Below the pieces are notes generated by a model. The model saw only the letters and a list, made by a program, of their open reading frames with translations. It was not told where the DNA came from and made no database searches. Position numbers and translations under genes: made by a program. DNA of 64,000 nucleotides from Lutjanus erythropterus. Its lineage: Eukaryota; Chordata; Actinopteri; Lutjaniformes; Lutjanidae. How positions within the stretch are numbered: the stretch's first letter is position 1; each line of letters starts with the position of its first letter. Where the stretch lies: NCBI GenBank assembly GCA_020091685.1, contig CM034592.1, positions 35,750,350-35,814,349 of the forward strand. The letters run 5' to 3'. This document shows, in pieces, positions 46,705-59,080 of the stretch.

Positions 46705-47035
46705 CTGGGAGGATACTGAGCCCAGTTATGTTGCCTGGTAATGGCTGCTGACCGGTAACAGTTACAGTTAGCTACTTTAGCAACAACTGAGCTAAAGCCT
46801 TCAGTTCATCAGGAAAGCCTTGTAATTAAATATCCAAGAGTTGAAGCTGAGCAGCCGGAGGACATCGAAGGAAACTAGAAACCGTTTTCTCGGTAAAATA
46901 TGATCCAGTTTCATGCTCTGTTGTGTCATAAGCGAGAGAGTGCGGGATGAGTGGTGGGCCTGATACTGGTGTATAGCTGACATATGTGATAAACACTCAG
47001 ACATCAATTTTGACTTCATGGGAACTTTAAGTTAT
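46705..47035. repeat. Copy A of a second dispersed repeat
   Basis: Ordered blocks such as TAACAGTTACAGTTA, AGAGTTGAAGCT, AGCCGGAGGACAT, AAATATGATC and CTGGTGTATAG recur in the same order at 50270-50840, which is larger. Confidence 0.6.
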
Positions 47036-47614
47036 ATACTATATTGACTAACGTTACTCATCAGTCAAACATTTAGCACCTTTCATTCATTTAATTATAT
47101 TTAACTGAGCCTTTTGTTCTGCAAATGCTCCAGACGTTACTGCAAACATCATCACTGCTGCATGCAGTCATGTCTCTGCAGTAATGTAATAAAATAAAAT
47201 TATTTCACATGATTTTATGTATTTATTTGACAGGGACAGCATTATCACAGTAAAGTAAAAAATGCAACTGATGCAATGTAAATATAGGACTTCTGGCTGT
47301 AGCCAATTCGCAGTCCTTGTCCCTGGTTAGTCTTTTAAGGAACAAAACACAAGATAATACAACCACTACAAACATGTCAAATCACACCTTGAAGTACGAC
47401 CAAGTACTCAGACTTTTGTGTCAGTGGCCATGAACCACTGTGTCTTTGGTCAGTTGTAAGAATCACTGTTGAGTCCAGCTGCTTTTAATTTAAACAGATA
47501 ATTGTTTGTTTTACTCCATATTTCGTGGTTTCCCATGTTTCAGGATGTTTTGGCTCTCAGTTCAACTGAGGGGGCGTTTCCCGCTGGGAAAGTGAGATCA
47601 TCGCATTACCCTCT

Positions 47615-47777
47615 ACTGGGGACAAAAGCCATGTCCCCAAATGGAAAAAGGCAAATATTTTGGGTCATTGGTTAAGGTTAGGGTTAGGGTCAAGGTTAGA
47701 AATCGTGGCTATGGTTGGGGGTTCGATTAAGTATCCAGGAAATGAATGCAAGTCTATGAAATGTCCCCAGAAGTGAC
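47615..47777. mobile_element. Small inverted-repeat element with telomere-like interior
   Basis: ACTGGGGACA on the left is mirrored by TGTCCCCAGAAGT on the right. Inside is GGTTAAGGTTAGGGTTAGGG, a short TTAGGG-like run near 47670-47690. Similar elements are common in fish. Confidence 0.55.
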
Positions 47778-48599
47778 CTAAATGTGTATTTCTGTGTGTG
47801 TGCGGATTAATTTCACATTTCTGAATATTTCTGTGTCCAGGCAGTGCCCGTCTTTGACTGTAATCCTCACTTATCTTCTGTCTGTGACTCAACACAGACG
47901 ATGGAGGGCTCCAATTTCCAAACTGCCTCAGTCTATAATCTCCCCTCACGAACTTTAGTCATCCTACAGAGCAATTTGACTTCAAGGTCGGGCAATTTGC
48001 TCCAGCATGCAAGAGGGAATACAACATAACCCACCATCACACCACCACCCGTTGCCTTGTATCTTCACACCAGTATGCGTGTTGTTTCATTGCTCTCGGC
48101 ATACGCTAAATTTGGTCACGATCCACCACATGTCCTTGGCCTGTGCATATTTTGCAGCCCTGTGAGTTGATTGGCTGAGTCACTTTTGCAATATTTGGCC
48201 TCGCAACACAGCGGGGGTTAGTCTTAGTCACAGTTTGTAATCCCCACCTCAAAGATTTTATGAGAAAAAGTGTGTGAGAGCCCGTGCTGTCACCATGTCA
48301 TCGCTCCTGTCATTCCTTTTTTCCTGAGCTGACACCTCGGAGTCGGCTTCCTTTGGCCCAGATTCCCACTGAGGGAGCCGGTGCCCTGCAGGCGGCCAGA
48401 TACAAACATGCAGTGACAATTCAAATCAGTCCAGTTCACTGGCTCTGGCTGTGACTCAGGACATTGAGCGCCAGGCGGAAAAGATGCATACGCAACCCGC
48501 CAAGCTGCACGATGACAGATAGAAAGTGAGGGAGACAAGATATTGCAGATTATTGGGCAGTTTTATGAGTGTTTCACCAGGTAGATGGCCCAGTTTTAG

Positions 48600-49055
48600 C
48601 TCAGCACTTTTGTTCAGAGACACTGGGACTGGAACAGAGCCAGATCCATTTGCAAGTCAGAGAGAGAGCGCTCCTGCCGGCTAAGTAGTCTGATCCACAG
48701 GCACCAACTGCAGCAGAGAATCTGTCTAGAGTATTGTTATGCAAGCAGGAAGGGAGCAGTCCCACTTTGATCCAGACATCGGACGGACGGAGGCTGGAGT
48801 GCTTCGGTCCTCTGTGCTGCCTGAGCTGCCAGGCTGCCGTTTGCTGTCCCATCTGGGAATCTGCATATCGGACAGTGAAGTGTACCAGCACAGGGCTCAC
48901 AGCAGCTGCTCTGCACAGTGAGATCATGAGAGGGATGGACTGATGGACACCTGACGATGATGCTCATCCCTCAGCTTGACACTCTCATCACCAAGTGATC
49001 CCAGCTTCCTTTGCACTTGTTATTGCGTCATCAAGTTTTGTCAACCTCATTTTAG
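48600..49055 (+). other. GC-richer stretch ending in a strong splice donor
   Basis: The stretch is less AT-rich than its surroundings and ends CCTCATTTTAG followed by GTAAGTTTG (49056). Overlapping short ORFs on both strands (60 to 108 codons) conflict with each other and match nothing known. A 5' UTR exon of a plus-strand gene beyond the window is possible; chance is equally possible. Confidence 0.2.
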
Positions 49056-49299
49056 GTAAGTTTGAGTTTCTTTGGTACATGATGTGGTAACACTTTATAG
49101 TAAGCTTCAAGAATTCTGAATGACTTCATGCATGGAAAAAGCTTTTGCATTTGCATTTATGTAGTACTTCATGAAATGAATGTACTCCTGCATGATTTAA
49201 CTCAAGAACAATGCATTTATTAATGCAACAACTACGGTATTTCAATCATCATGATTTCTAAATTATTAATGTTTATGTCTTCTTCATATGTAAGTGCAG

Positions 49300-51161
49300 T
49301 TAAAGGGATTGTGCAAAAACTTGACCAGTCACAGCAGTGCACATGTATTCTATTGAATTCCAAGTTTTGTAATCATGTTTACTGAGTTCCCATGAAACAG
49401 CTTGCAGAGTGCTTATAGCGTATTTGTTTCCTGCAAAACAGGCAGCTAGGGATGGGTTTGTTGCAGATATTGATTGGCGTTTCCGATAGGGCCCGACTGA
49501 TACTGGATTTTTGGGGCCAGTGTCGATACTGACAGTGGGCAGTAAAAAAATTCTGATCTTGATATATCAGTCGATATTCTTTATACACGATATAATTTAC
49601 AGAATACAGAAACAGACATTTTCTTTTTTGCAATGATCCCTCAAAACCTATGTGACAAAGATAAGTCCAGAATGATATCAGGGCACTGAAACAGCAAACT
49701 TTCATCTGTACTTTTAATAATTAGAAATAAATTTAGGAAAGGACACACACAAATAGAGCAAAACATATGTATATATCAAGAAAAGGGATCTAATATACAC
49801 AGAATGTTGCCTATAAATCTAGAAAATAAAAACAATTTGCATTATGTTCTGTTAAAAACAAAAGTTGAGCTTTTACTGCTTGCCAATATTATTGTAATAG
49901 GCCTTATTGGCTTGATATTACTTTACAGCAGCCAGTAGCATTGTGCATTAAGCTCTCCATCAGGCAGCTGAAGTGGCCCATGGATGTAGGAGAGTGGTCA
50001 TGTGACTGTTTGCAGACTGAGAGCTCTCAGTGAACACAGCCAAACCATGACCAAAACAACCTCTTAGATCAACAGGGAACAGGTTACAGTACTGAGGCGG
50101 TTTTCTTACCTTGTTTTGCTTCCGGCACCTTGGGGCTCACAGCTAACCAACTGCTGTTAGCAGTTAGCTAACTTACTTTTAGCAACAAGTAAAGCTTTAT
50201 TTCTGTCAGGGAACTCTGTAAACCACATCAGGACTGTTTTCCTGTCAGTTTCACCCGCTGTCTTTGTTCCGGTGACTGGTCATGTTCAGTAGGAGGCTGC
50301 TGAGTCCGGTTCTGTTTCCCGCTAATGGCAGCTAGCAGCTAACAGTTACAGTTACTACTTTACAATTACTACTTTAGTAGCAAGAAAGCTAAAGCTATCT
50401 ATCCCTCAGTAAACTCTGAAATTAAATCACAGAGAGTTGAAGCTAAGTAGCCCGAGGACATTAGAGGGGAACCAGAAAATATTTTCTCCCTTAAATATGA
50501 TCAAGTTTTGACTCAAATCAAAATCTTCCCCCAGAAACACTCCAGTCTGTTTGCTACAATGAATAAATATATTCTCCTTCTATGTTCCAGTGACATCATA
50601 AGCGAAAAAGCATTTCATTGGGCGCGGTTTTAATGTACGCCCTCTAGTGCAGGATGAATCATCAACATATTTTAATTATTTTTAAGGAAAATACAAACTC
50701 TGAAATATCATTAAAATACCCGAGAGTATCTACAAAACAAGTTTTTTGTGTTGAACCAGATGCTGGTGTATAGGTGACATATAGTGCAACACAGATGTGA
50801 TAAAAACACTTAAACATCAGTTTGGACTTGGGATCTTTAACTAAGCATTACTCCATTCTTCATCATGTTTGTAGGCCTTCAAATTAAATGGCAACCTGTC
50901 AGTCCTTTAACAGTGATTAATAACACACTGAGTGGTGGCATCATTGTGAAATCACACTTATGATCTAATGGTGCATTTGTGTTTTTTTTCCATATACATA
51001 ATGCCTAAATACACAGAGGGGCTGACTTTATTTGAAGACTCGCAGACATGATGAAGTCATGATGAAGTAATGATGAGTTAATCATAATTGCAACACTTGG
51101 AATTCAATAGATTACATGTGCACTGCTGTCACTGATCAGGATTTTTGCACTGTTCCTTTAA
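49300..51161. mobile_element. About 1.9-kb element with about 95-bp terminal inverted repeats
   Basis: The left end TTAAAGGGATTGTGCAAAAA ... CAGCAGTGCACATGTATTCT ... ATTGAATTCCAAG reappears in reverse complement at the right end, with a few mismatches. Flanks are GTGCAG and CTGCAG. The interior has no convincing ORF and contains two other repeats (49480-49600 and 50270-50840), suggesting nested insertion. Confidence 0.6.
50270..50840. repeat. Copy B of the second dispersed repeat
   Basis: Matches copy A at 46705-47035 block by block, with about 200 extra bases (a CTCCAGTCTGTTTGC section and a CGCCCTCTAGTGCAGG section). It is nested in the 49300-51161 element. Confidence 0.6.
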
Positions 51162-53081
51162 CTGCAGACTTATCTACAATTAAGACATAAACGTTGTCGC
51201 ATTATACTATAGCTTGACTTTTGACAGGCGTACCAGCTGCACAGTTTGATTTTTTGTAGTTAAACTGGATTTAAAATCATTTTATTGATCTGAAATTTCC
51301 ATTCAGCCCAGTGACCTTGTTGTGGATAAACAAGTGCACCACTACAAACTGTGTCACACTGTAGTTTTTGTTTGTAGCATGTGAGCAGCTGGCAGTCACA
51401 GTCCTTTAACGTTATAGTACCTCGTGTCTGGCTGAGATATTCCTATCATGTGCGTGACTGCAGGCAGAATGAGAGGCCCGAGGGAAGCAGGACACAGTCA
51501 GGCTGCTGGGCTAATTTCTGCAAAGACTTTGTGGTCCCGTGCAGGACTTTTATCGTCCTGCCCGGGACAGCAGCAGAGTCATGTGCTCGGTAATTGTCTG
51601 AGACGTACTGCTGACTCATGCCAGTGTGTGCTACAAGCTACCACTGCACCAGGCTCACACTTCACGCCACTCATCTCCTTAGTTTTCACTGATTCATTCA
51701 TGCATTTACTGTTTGATGTTTTCATCAAAGAGTGAATCAACATGAGCTGTTCCCACAGAGCCGGAAGCAGTTTCTTTGAAATATAAGGCTGATTTTTTTT
51801 AATGTTTGGATGAGCACATCAGTAAATACAGAAATATATTGTATGATAACTTATGCATGTACTATGAGTGGGTAACATTAGACATTTTCAATATAATACC
51901 TGAATTTCTGCACCAATAACAAAGCAATACTTTTTTAAATATGCTGCTGTGGGTGAAAATAAGCATGTCTTTCTGCAGTACCTCTTTATTTAAAGTGCTA
52001 ATCAATATTTTTACATTGATTCAGTGTCTCATAGTTTGGTTGTATTGATGAACCCGCAGAGAATTATGACCCGAATCTGCAGCTCTTGTCAGCTCTGTTG
52101 AGTTTTTTGGTGTCATCCAGCTTACTGCTTTTATTTTCCAGCCTGCACACGTTTTAGTGCACTTTCACCGTCGTTTTCAGACATGACAGCAAGGCACAAA
52201 ATTAGCATCAGCCACCATCTAAATGCTGGTAAAATACACAAGTGGCTTATAGATTTTCTTCACTCACCAGCCCAAAAAAAAAAATAGTGACAATCTATTG
52301 ATTGGCTGATAACATTTGAACATTCAATAGCCGATGTAGCCTGTATATGAAGGTCATGATATTTCCATCAGAGGTTGGTGGAGAGCAACAGAGAGCTAAA
52401 AAGAGTGTGAATATTGGATTTAATTTTACTGGATGGCACAGCAAAATGTGTAATTTAGCAGTTGTTTGTCAACATGTTTCCCATTACAGCTTGCTCCACT
52501 GCCCCCAAGTGGCAAAAAAACATAATTATCGCTCGGGGTGGGTGATAACACAAAATTTGTTTTTGATCCAATACCAAGTAATTCAGGCTCAGAAACACAG
52601 ATTATCCACATACCTTTAATTATTAAAAAAGCTTTATACTTTCATGTAGGGGAGAGCTGTGTGTCATGATTTATGAGGTGAATTCATCATCAATAACCTA
52701 AATCTGAATACATGTCACGATCACTGAATGATTTGCAGATTAGCAATTATTTACATTTTTTTCATTTTCATATTTCAGGTTTGAGGTATGTTAGTTTTTT
52801 TTAGTTCCAATAAAATAATTAATTTGGCTTCAATGGGCTGAATATTTTATGTGAATCTCTTAATATAGCCTGCTGAGGTAACAGCTAATGATGACCAATT
52901 ACAGTTTTAAATTTTAACATGTCCGATTTGACTAAAATATTCATTTTATTTCTATAAACCTGGATATTTCTTGCCTGAGCCACCCTGAACCCCGTGTCTG
53001 TGTCGATGGTCTGGGTGCTTAGGCATTTCACTCCTCCTTCTTTCTTTTCTGTTGCAGCTCCAAGTTCCTTTTTTTTCCTTT

Positions 53082-53168
53082 TAAGTGTTTGATCAGATTT
53101 GTGGTGCTGCCACAGTAGCGAACAGCCCTCCCACACACATCGCAGTTAATAGCTCCAAACGACGCTCC
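53082..53168 (-). mobile_element. hAT-type transposase fragment (BED zinc finger)
   Basis: The minus strand encodes FGAINCDVCGRAVRYCGS followed by TTNLIKHLK, the C-x2-C...H pattern and TTNLxKHL motif of the BED finger of hAT transposases. The frame is broken soon after by a frameshift within an A-run. No catalytic domain was seen nearby, so it is a dead fragment. Confidence 0.55.
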
Positions 53169-54844
53169 TCTTTCATTCAGCCATCATGACAATTTTGTGT
53201 CTGATTAGTTAGAGTGCGCGCGCTGCGTGCATGACGCGTGTGTGGCTTGAATGCACACAACGACACAAAACAGCAGTGTTCACGAAAATGGAGCATTGTT
53301 TGCACAGACAATTCTGCTCTTTGATTAAATATAAATGCATAAAACATAGAAGAAAGAAACTGAAACTGTCTTTGAATCAGTCCTGTTGACACTAGACTTG
53401 ATCTTCAAAACAAGTACTTAGTATTTGTAGTATTGATATTTCTGTGTCATTCCACCCACCTCTAATTTCTGCAGCTTTACACTTAAAAAGAGAAAGACTA
53501 AGCCACTCCAAAAGAAAATATCAAAACACTAAGCAGCTGGCATGTGTAAAATAACAAATGACAAAAATATGATTATATCAGAAATTGTTTAAACAACACA
53601 AGCAGCTCTGTCAGGCTGTAAATAAGCGCGGCGGTGTCTAATTACATGTGCTAAATGCTAATGTACACCAGGCTGCTAGCATGCTTACAATGACAATGCT
53701 TTTGAGCAGGTATAATATTTACCATGTCCGCCATCTTAGTCAGGGAGCATCTGCTAAACAATACTAAAAGTACAGCAGTGGCTGATGGGAGTGCCATTAG
53801 TTTGACGGGTATTTAGTCATAAATAAAAGTATTGAGCATGAGAGCGGATCACCAGAGTCATTAGCATTCATCCTCCGGGAACCATGTTGAAATGTTGTGC
53901 CAATCCATCATGCAGATATTCCACAGGATATTTCACATAGCGAATCAGTAAAGAAAGAATCTGACTAAGCATTTAATTTCAGATTTAGATGAGTAGACGA
54001 CCAAAATTCTTCAGTTCTTCAGAACAGGGGATAGTCATTTATAATTCAGCTGCATTATTCTGTACAATATAACAGTTTTAGATTAGATTTGCTGTCATTA
54101 GGATGAAAGAATTCATGCAAATGTTTACAGCAGGATGCATGAGAGCGAGGTCTGTATCAGCTGACCGATTAAACGGTCTTTCACTACTTTAGATACATGT
54201 CTTTGGAAGGTACTTTGCTACAACTCGACAGATTTCGGTTGGTACCAAAAAGTATTGGAGTTCTATACCCAGACATAGCATGCACTGATGCACACAATAC
54301 AGACCATACAGTAATTCAATTCTGCTCAGGGAGTCCATGCATGGCTCTGGGAGTACCACTAATGGTGGGTGATGTCATTGTCAATAAAAAAAGATCTATC
54401 ATATGTGCAACTTACTGCACTTTTGAACTTAACTAACTTCGGTGTCACTCTGAATTATAGAACGACAACACAGAAATAGTGTCCTGTGGTACGACAACAT
54501 CTATTATGGTGGTGAGAAACGCTGCTGAGGGCATAATTTTCTCTCTTCTCAACAGCCTTCATCATGTCCAAGACACTCTCCGGAGCTCTGCATACGTAAA
54601 GCAGATGCTCTGCAGCTTCCTTCTCATCATTGCGTTGTGGTCATATTGGGCTGCTGCGCACTAAATCCATAGATGATTTCAAATTACACATATCATCAAA
54701 ATAATTATGATGATTATAATATTACAGCACAAGCATGCGCAGAGATGTTATGATGGGATGGGAATACAAATACTGCGGAGCATCATGTTCAAAGGGCGAT
54801 TTTTGTTTCCTCGTAAATGCCACGTCTCAGTGTGTCCTGAATCC

Positions 54845-54848
<4 letters not shown>

Positions 54849-54887
<39 letters not shown>
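54849..54887. repeat. (GT)n microsatellite
   Basis: An uninterrupted GT run of about 39 bases. Confidence 0.95.
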
Positions 54888-54888
<1 letters not shown>

Positions 54889-55320
54889 TTTGTCTGGTTT
54901 GGAAAGTTTTGTCCGCAGACACGCTCCAGTGGCAGACATGTTCCACCTAGGCTAACCCAAAATGACATGTGTGCTGGCCTTGGAAAACCTGATACATATT
55001 TTATGCGTTCCATATAAAGCTGCGATACAGTATTGAGTGTTCAGGACGAGAGTTTTGTCACAGATCAAAAACAAGATGTGACATGAGGAGAAGACCGCTC
55101 CTCCTGTACTGTGCAGAGGTTTGGCTTCATCTTTGTTTTGATGCAAAGGCTGTGATGGCTGTCAGAGGCAGGGACGTCAAACATGAATGGTGTTTGGTGG
55201 AAATGTCAGGGGTGATCTTTACACTGCAGTTTGTTTCTGGTCCATCAGTCGGTTGCAAAAACAAGTACACTGATTTAAATACAGATGAAGTGTGGTGTAA
55301 AGTGTCCTGTCTTTAAAATA

Positions 55321-56052
55321 TAAGCCCGATTCCAAAAAAGTTGGGACGCTGTGCTGCGGCCCGATGAGTCCAAATGTCAGATTGTTTATGGAAATCATGG
55401 ACGTTGTGTCCTCTGTGCTAAAGCGCAAAAAGACCATCCAGAGAGTTCAAACCCCAACATCTGTGATGGTATGGGGGTGTGTTAGTGCCCATGGTGTCAT
55501 AGGTAACTGTCACATTAATGCTGAAATGTACATACAGGTTTTGGAGCAACATATGCTGCCATCCAGATGTCTTTTTCAGAGATGTCCCTGCTTATTTCAG
55601 CAAGACAATGCCAAGACACATTCTGTGTCTTTTACAACAGCGCGGCAGCGTGTAGTTGAAGAGTGCAGGTACTAAACTGACCTGCCTGCAGTCCAGACCT
55701 GTCTGCCATTGAAAATGTATGGTGTATTACGACTCCGAGACCCCGAGCTGTTGAGCTCCTTAAGTTGAATATCAAGCGAGAATGTAAAAATATTTCACTT
55801 TCAAAGTTTCTACAATTAGTGTCTTCAGTTCCCGAACACTAACTGAGTGTTGTTAAGAGAAAAGGTGATGTTTCACACTGATAAACGTGACCCTTTCCCA
55901 ACTTTTTTGAAATGTGTTGCATGCATCAAATTCAGAATTAGTGTGTATTTACAAAAATCAGTTACCAGTTTGAACAGTAAATATCTTGTCTCAGTACTGT
56001 ATTCAGTTTACACAGTGTCACAACTGTTCTGGAATTGGGGTTTTTATTTGTA
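55321..56052 (+). mobile_element. Internally deleted Tc1/mariner transposon
   Basis: Terminal inverted repeats are visible: GATTCCAAAAAAGTTGGGAC at the left and GTGTCACAACTGTTCTGGAA at the right, imperfect reverse complements. The plus-strand ORF at 55364-55675 encodes a transposase fragment with VMVWGCVSAHGV and FQQDNAKTH, hallmarks of the Tc1 DDE/D core. The DNA-binding half is deleted, so the copy cannot move by itself. Confidence 0.8.
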
Positions 56053-58014
56053 GGCTTCTTCAGTAAATATATAATGATTAGTACTTGCTTTTTGAAGTGT
56101 AGTCAGATACAAATATATAAAGAATTCGACTTGAACTTCAGAATAAAGTGCAGTTCTTCAGTGTTAAGTCTTCAGGTTACAATTAATGTCACTGTGAGCA
56201 TCTTGTCAGATGTTGAGTGACATGTTGCAGCCACGGTGTCTCCCTGCAGAACTGACATTTGAGTGCAGTTTGCCCCCCAGTGAACAGAGACTGAGTTAAA
56301 ACCAGGCACTGATGGAGGAACACAGGAGGCTCTTGGTAGTGACACTGTACAGATAATCGAGGAGACAGTGGGTGTATTTGGGTCCTTTCAGAAAATATGG
56401 ACGCTATAATATATTATGTCAGAGATTTACGCCTTGCTGACTGTGTGAAGTTCAACATCTGGCGGCCGTGGTGGAGGTCCTCTGCTGTTGGTATGTGTCT
56501 GAACAGCTGACTGTGTTTTTAGTTAAACAGTCTCACCAGTTTCCAGGAAATGAGCGCAAAGTCTAAAATCCAGATGTGGACAGCACCGCCGATGATGCAG
56601 TAGATGAAAGCCTCACAGTGACAGAATTATATGACAGCCATTTCATTTTGGTTTGTGTCATGTGAACGCCAGTGAACAAGTCCAGTTTATTTACAACCAA
56701 GGGTTTTTTTTTTGTAGTTTAGGCCACAGTAATGACAAGTGACAGCATTTTATTAATTGGAGTGGCTGTTTGACCGTGTTCCAAGTTCCAAACCTAGTTA
56801 GTATGAAATTGATCTCAGTCTTGACCCGTGTTTGATTAAATTAAATGCAACTTTACTGTGAAAGCTCTATGTACTCACAAGTGCAGAAGGCAGAGAAAAT
56901 GTTGAATGAAGGTTTATTTGTAGATTAAAATCACAACATAATGACATGCGGTTCTTATCCAAACTTAAATCTTCGCCCACTCAATTACTGACTTGATGCT
57001 TTATTCTTATTTATAGGGTATGACACATACATAACATGCTATTAAACTTTATAGCACAGTCAAAAGCTTGTTTAAATCCAAGATTAGTAGACATTGGCGT
57101 AGGGCAGCGGATTCAAATTAAACTATTGAACATTTTCTTATTGCATTTGATGTTGTGTCTAGATATCAGTGTTGTTTTGTTGCTCAGGTCTACGTTGACC
57201 ACAAAAGACTGTTTTTTCCCCCTAATTTTTCTGCTTTGTTTGTTTACTGTAGGACATTTAATCCACAGTGCTGCAGTTCAAACTGCATTATGAGTCAAAT
57301 AAGAGAGGTTCAGCAATGAAGAGCTACGTTTCATTTGAGCAGAATCAGATTTGGACACTTTGTAAGGTCATCGGGAGTTAACGGGTCCCTGCTCCGGTTT
57401 CCTTTAAAATGTACTGAGACACTTTGTGTGGCATTTCACTTTAAATAAATGCCGACTTTAAATAACTCAACTAGGTTTCCTGTGCTTCCTAAGAGGAAGT
57501 GTGCATTTAGCCTGATGTAGATAATACTGACAGATGGAGGGGGAGCATTCACTTGGTCATTTCTGGTTGTGCAGTGTTAAAGAGCGAGCTCAGTGGTGCC
57601 ACTGAGAGCCATATGTACGCAGGTTTCCACTCCAACCATTTAAGCAGTTTTCACTAATTAGTTCCTCTCCTTCTGGCTAAAGGTGTGTCAATAGTAGTCA
57701 ACTGTCTTTGATATGAGTGGAAACCTCCATTTTTGTCTGCGCAGTATTATTACCCTGTAGCACCCTGGCAAAAATAACCATTTTCCAGTTTTTACCCAAA
57801 GTGCTGGATAAAAAAGAAGAGAGGCTCTGTGCTGTTTACTCTGCTGGCTGGTGAAACAAGCTGAGAGTGGTGACAGCTTTCAGCAATGAGAAGAGCAGAT
57901 GCTCAATAGGTCATATAAACTGTGACTTTGACTGTGGCAACTGACGGAAAGACTTCTGTCATTCTGACTCTGACACTGTAGATGAGCGTGCACGGTGTTT
58001 GTACATACAGGTGT

Positions 58015-58045
<31 letters not shown>

Positions 58046-58054
58046 GTGTGTGTG
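58015..58054. repeat. (GT)n microsatellite
   Basis: A GT run of about 40 bases with one CG interruption. Confidence 0.93.
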
Positions 58055-58844
58055 GGCATGTAGTAACGACATGCTGTGTCTTTGCTGCTGGAAGAAAACC
58101 TGCCACTCAAACAACAGAGCTGGCATGATAACCCAGATGTCTTTAGGGTGTGAGGCTGCTGACCCAGAAATCACAAAATAGCAAATGAAGTCTTCAGCGC
58201 TCGCAAATAAGCATAAGGCTCAGCTGAAAGAGATGTTTCAGCACCGTTTCCCTCATTGTTTCAGAGAAACAAGGCTGAAATGTGTCATCTTGATGAAAAT
58301 GAAGTTGCTGAAAATGCATTTGTATTAAGCAGAGCTAAAAAGGATGTTAAATTAAAAAATGGAATGATAAATTATCAAGTGATTAACCCAATTTCATCAA
58401 AATAGTCATGATTTGATGGTAGCAGAGCCATGTTTTTTTTCATTTTCCACATATTCATTCATCATTCACAACACAATGACATTTGTCATTTAAAGAAAGT
58501 GGCCTCAAGGGTGAGAGTAACAAAAAATATTGGAAAACAATGGAAGTGTTAAAATTGCTTAAAAATTTAAAGTGAATATGATGAAATGTATGTGAATTTT
58601 AAATTGAAATTATTATTATTATTTTTTTTAAACTATGTTGCTCTGATAATCAGCTGGGCTAAACTGAGTCAACGAGGCCTAACATACCAGCCAAAATTAT
58701 AGTCTAAAAATCAGTAATTACATGTATTATTGGCAGTTTAGGCACCAACTTTTGTGGTTATCTGTCTGATGTTGCTTCGAAAACTGATATTAAATCACTT
58801 ATTGTCAGGCCTTTGATGACAAAACCAATAAATTTGCAATTAGA

Positions 58845-59080
58845 GCTGCAACTGATTATTTTGATAATTACAAACAGTCCAAAACCCAAAGATTCATCAT
58901 TTACTATCATAAATCACAAAGAAAACCAGTAAATCTTTACATTTAAGCAGCTGAAACCAGCAAATGTTTGACAGTTTTGCTTGAAAAATGACAATCAATC
59001 AATTAACAAGATCATTGGCAGGTAATTTTTAAATTCTTTTAATCGAGTAATTGATTAATTGACTAATCATTGCAGCTCTG
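58845..59080. repeat. Copy of the dispersed GATTAATC-type repeat with both tips
   Basis: It begins TTAGAGCTGCAACTGATTAT and ends AATCATTGCAGCTCTG, so the tips GAGCTGCAA and TTGCAGCTC are inverted repeats. The interior has ACAGTCCAAAACCCAAAGAT and CAGCAAATGTTTGACAGTTT, in the same order as at 30100-30405. Confidence 0.7.

Noticed and set aside
48601-48967. 108-codon minus-strand ORF and overlapping ORFs in three other frames
   Set aside because: The frames conflict, none resembles a known protein, and the open frames reflect the higher local GC content.
55364-55675. Functional transposase gene
   Set aside because: Only the C-terminal catalytic part remains, the first conserved segments are deleted and the frame stops early.
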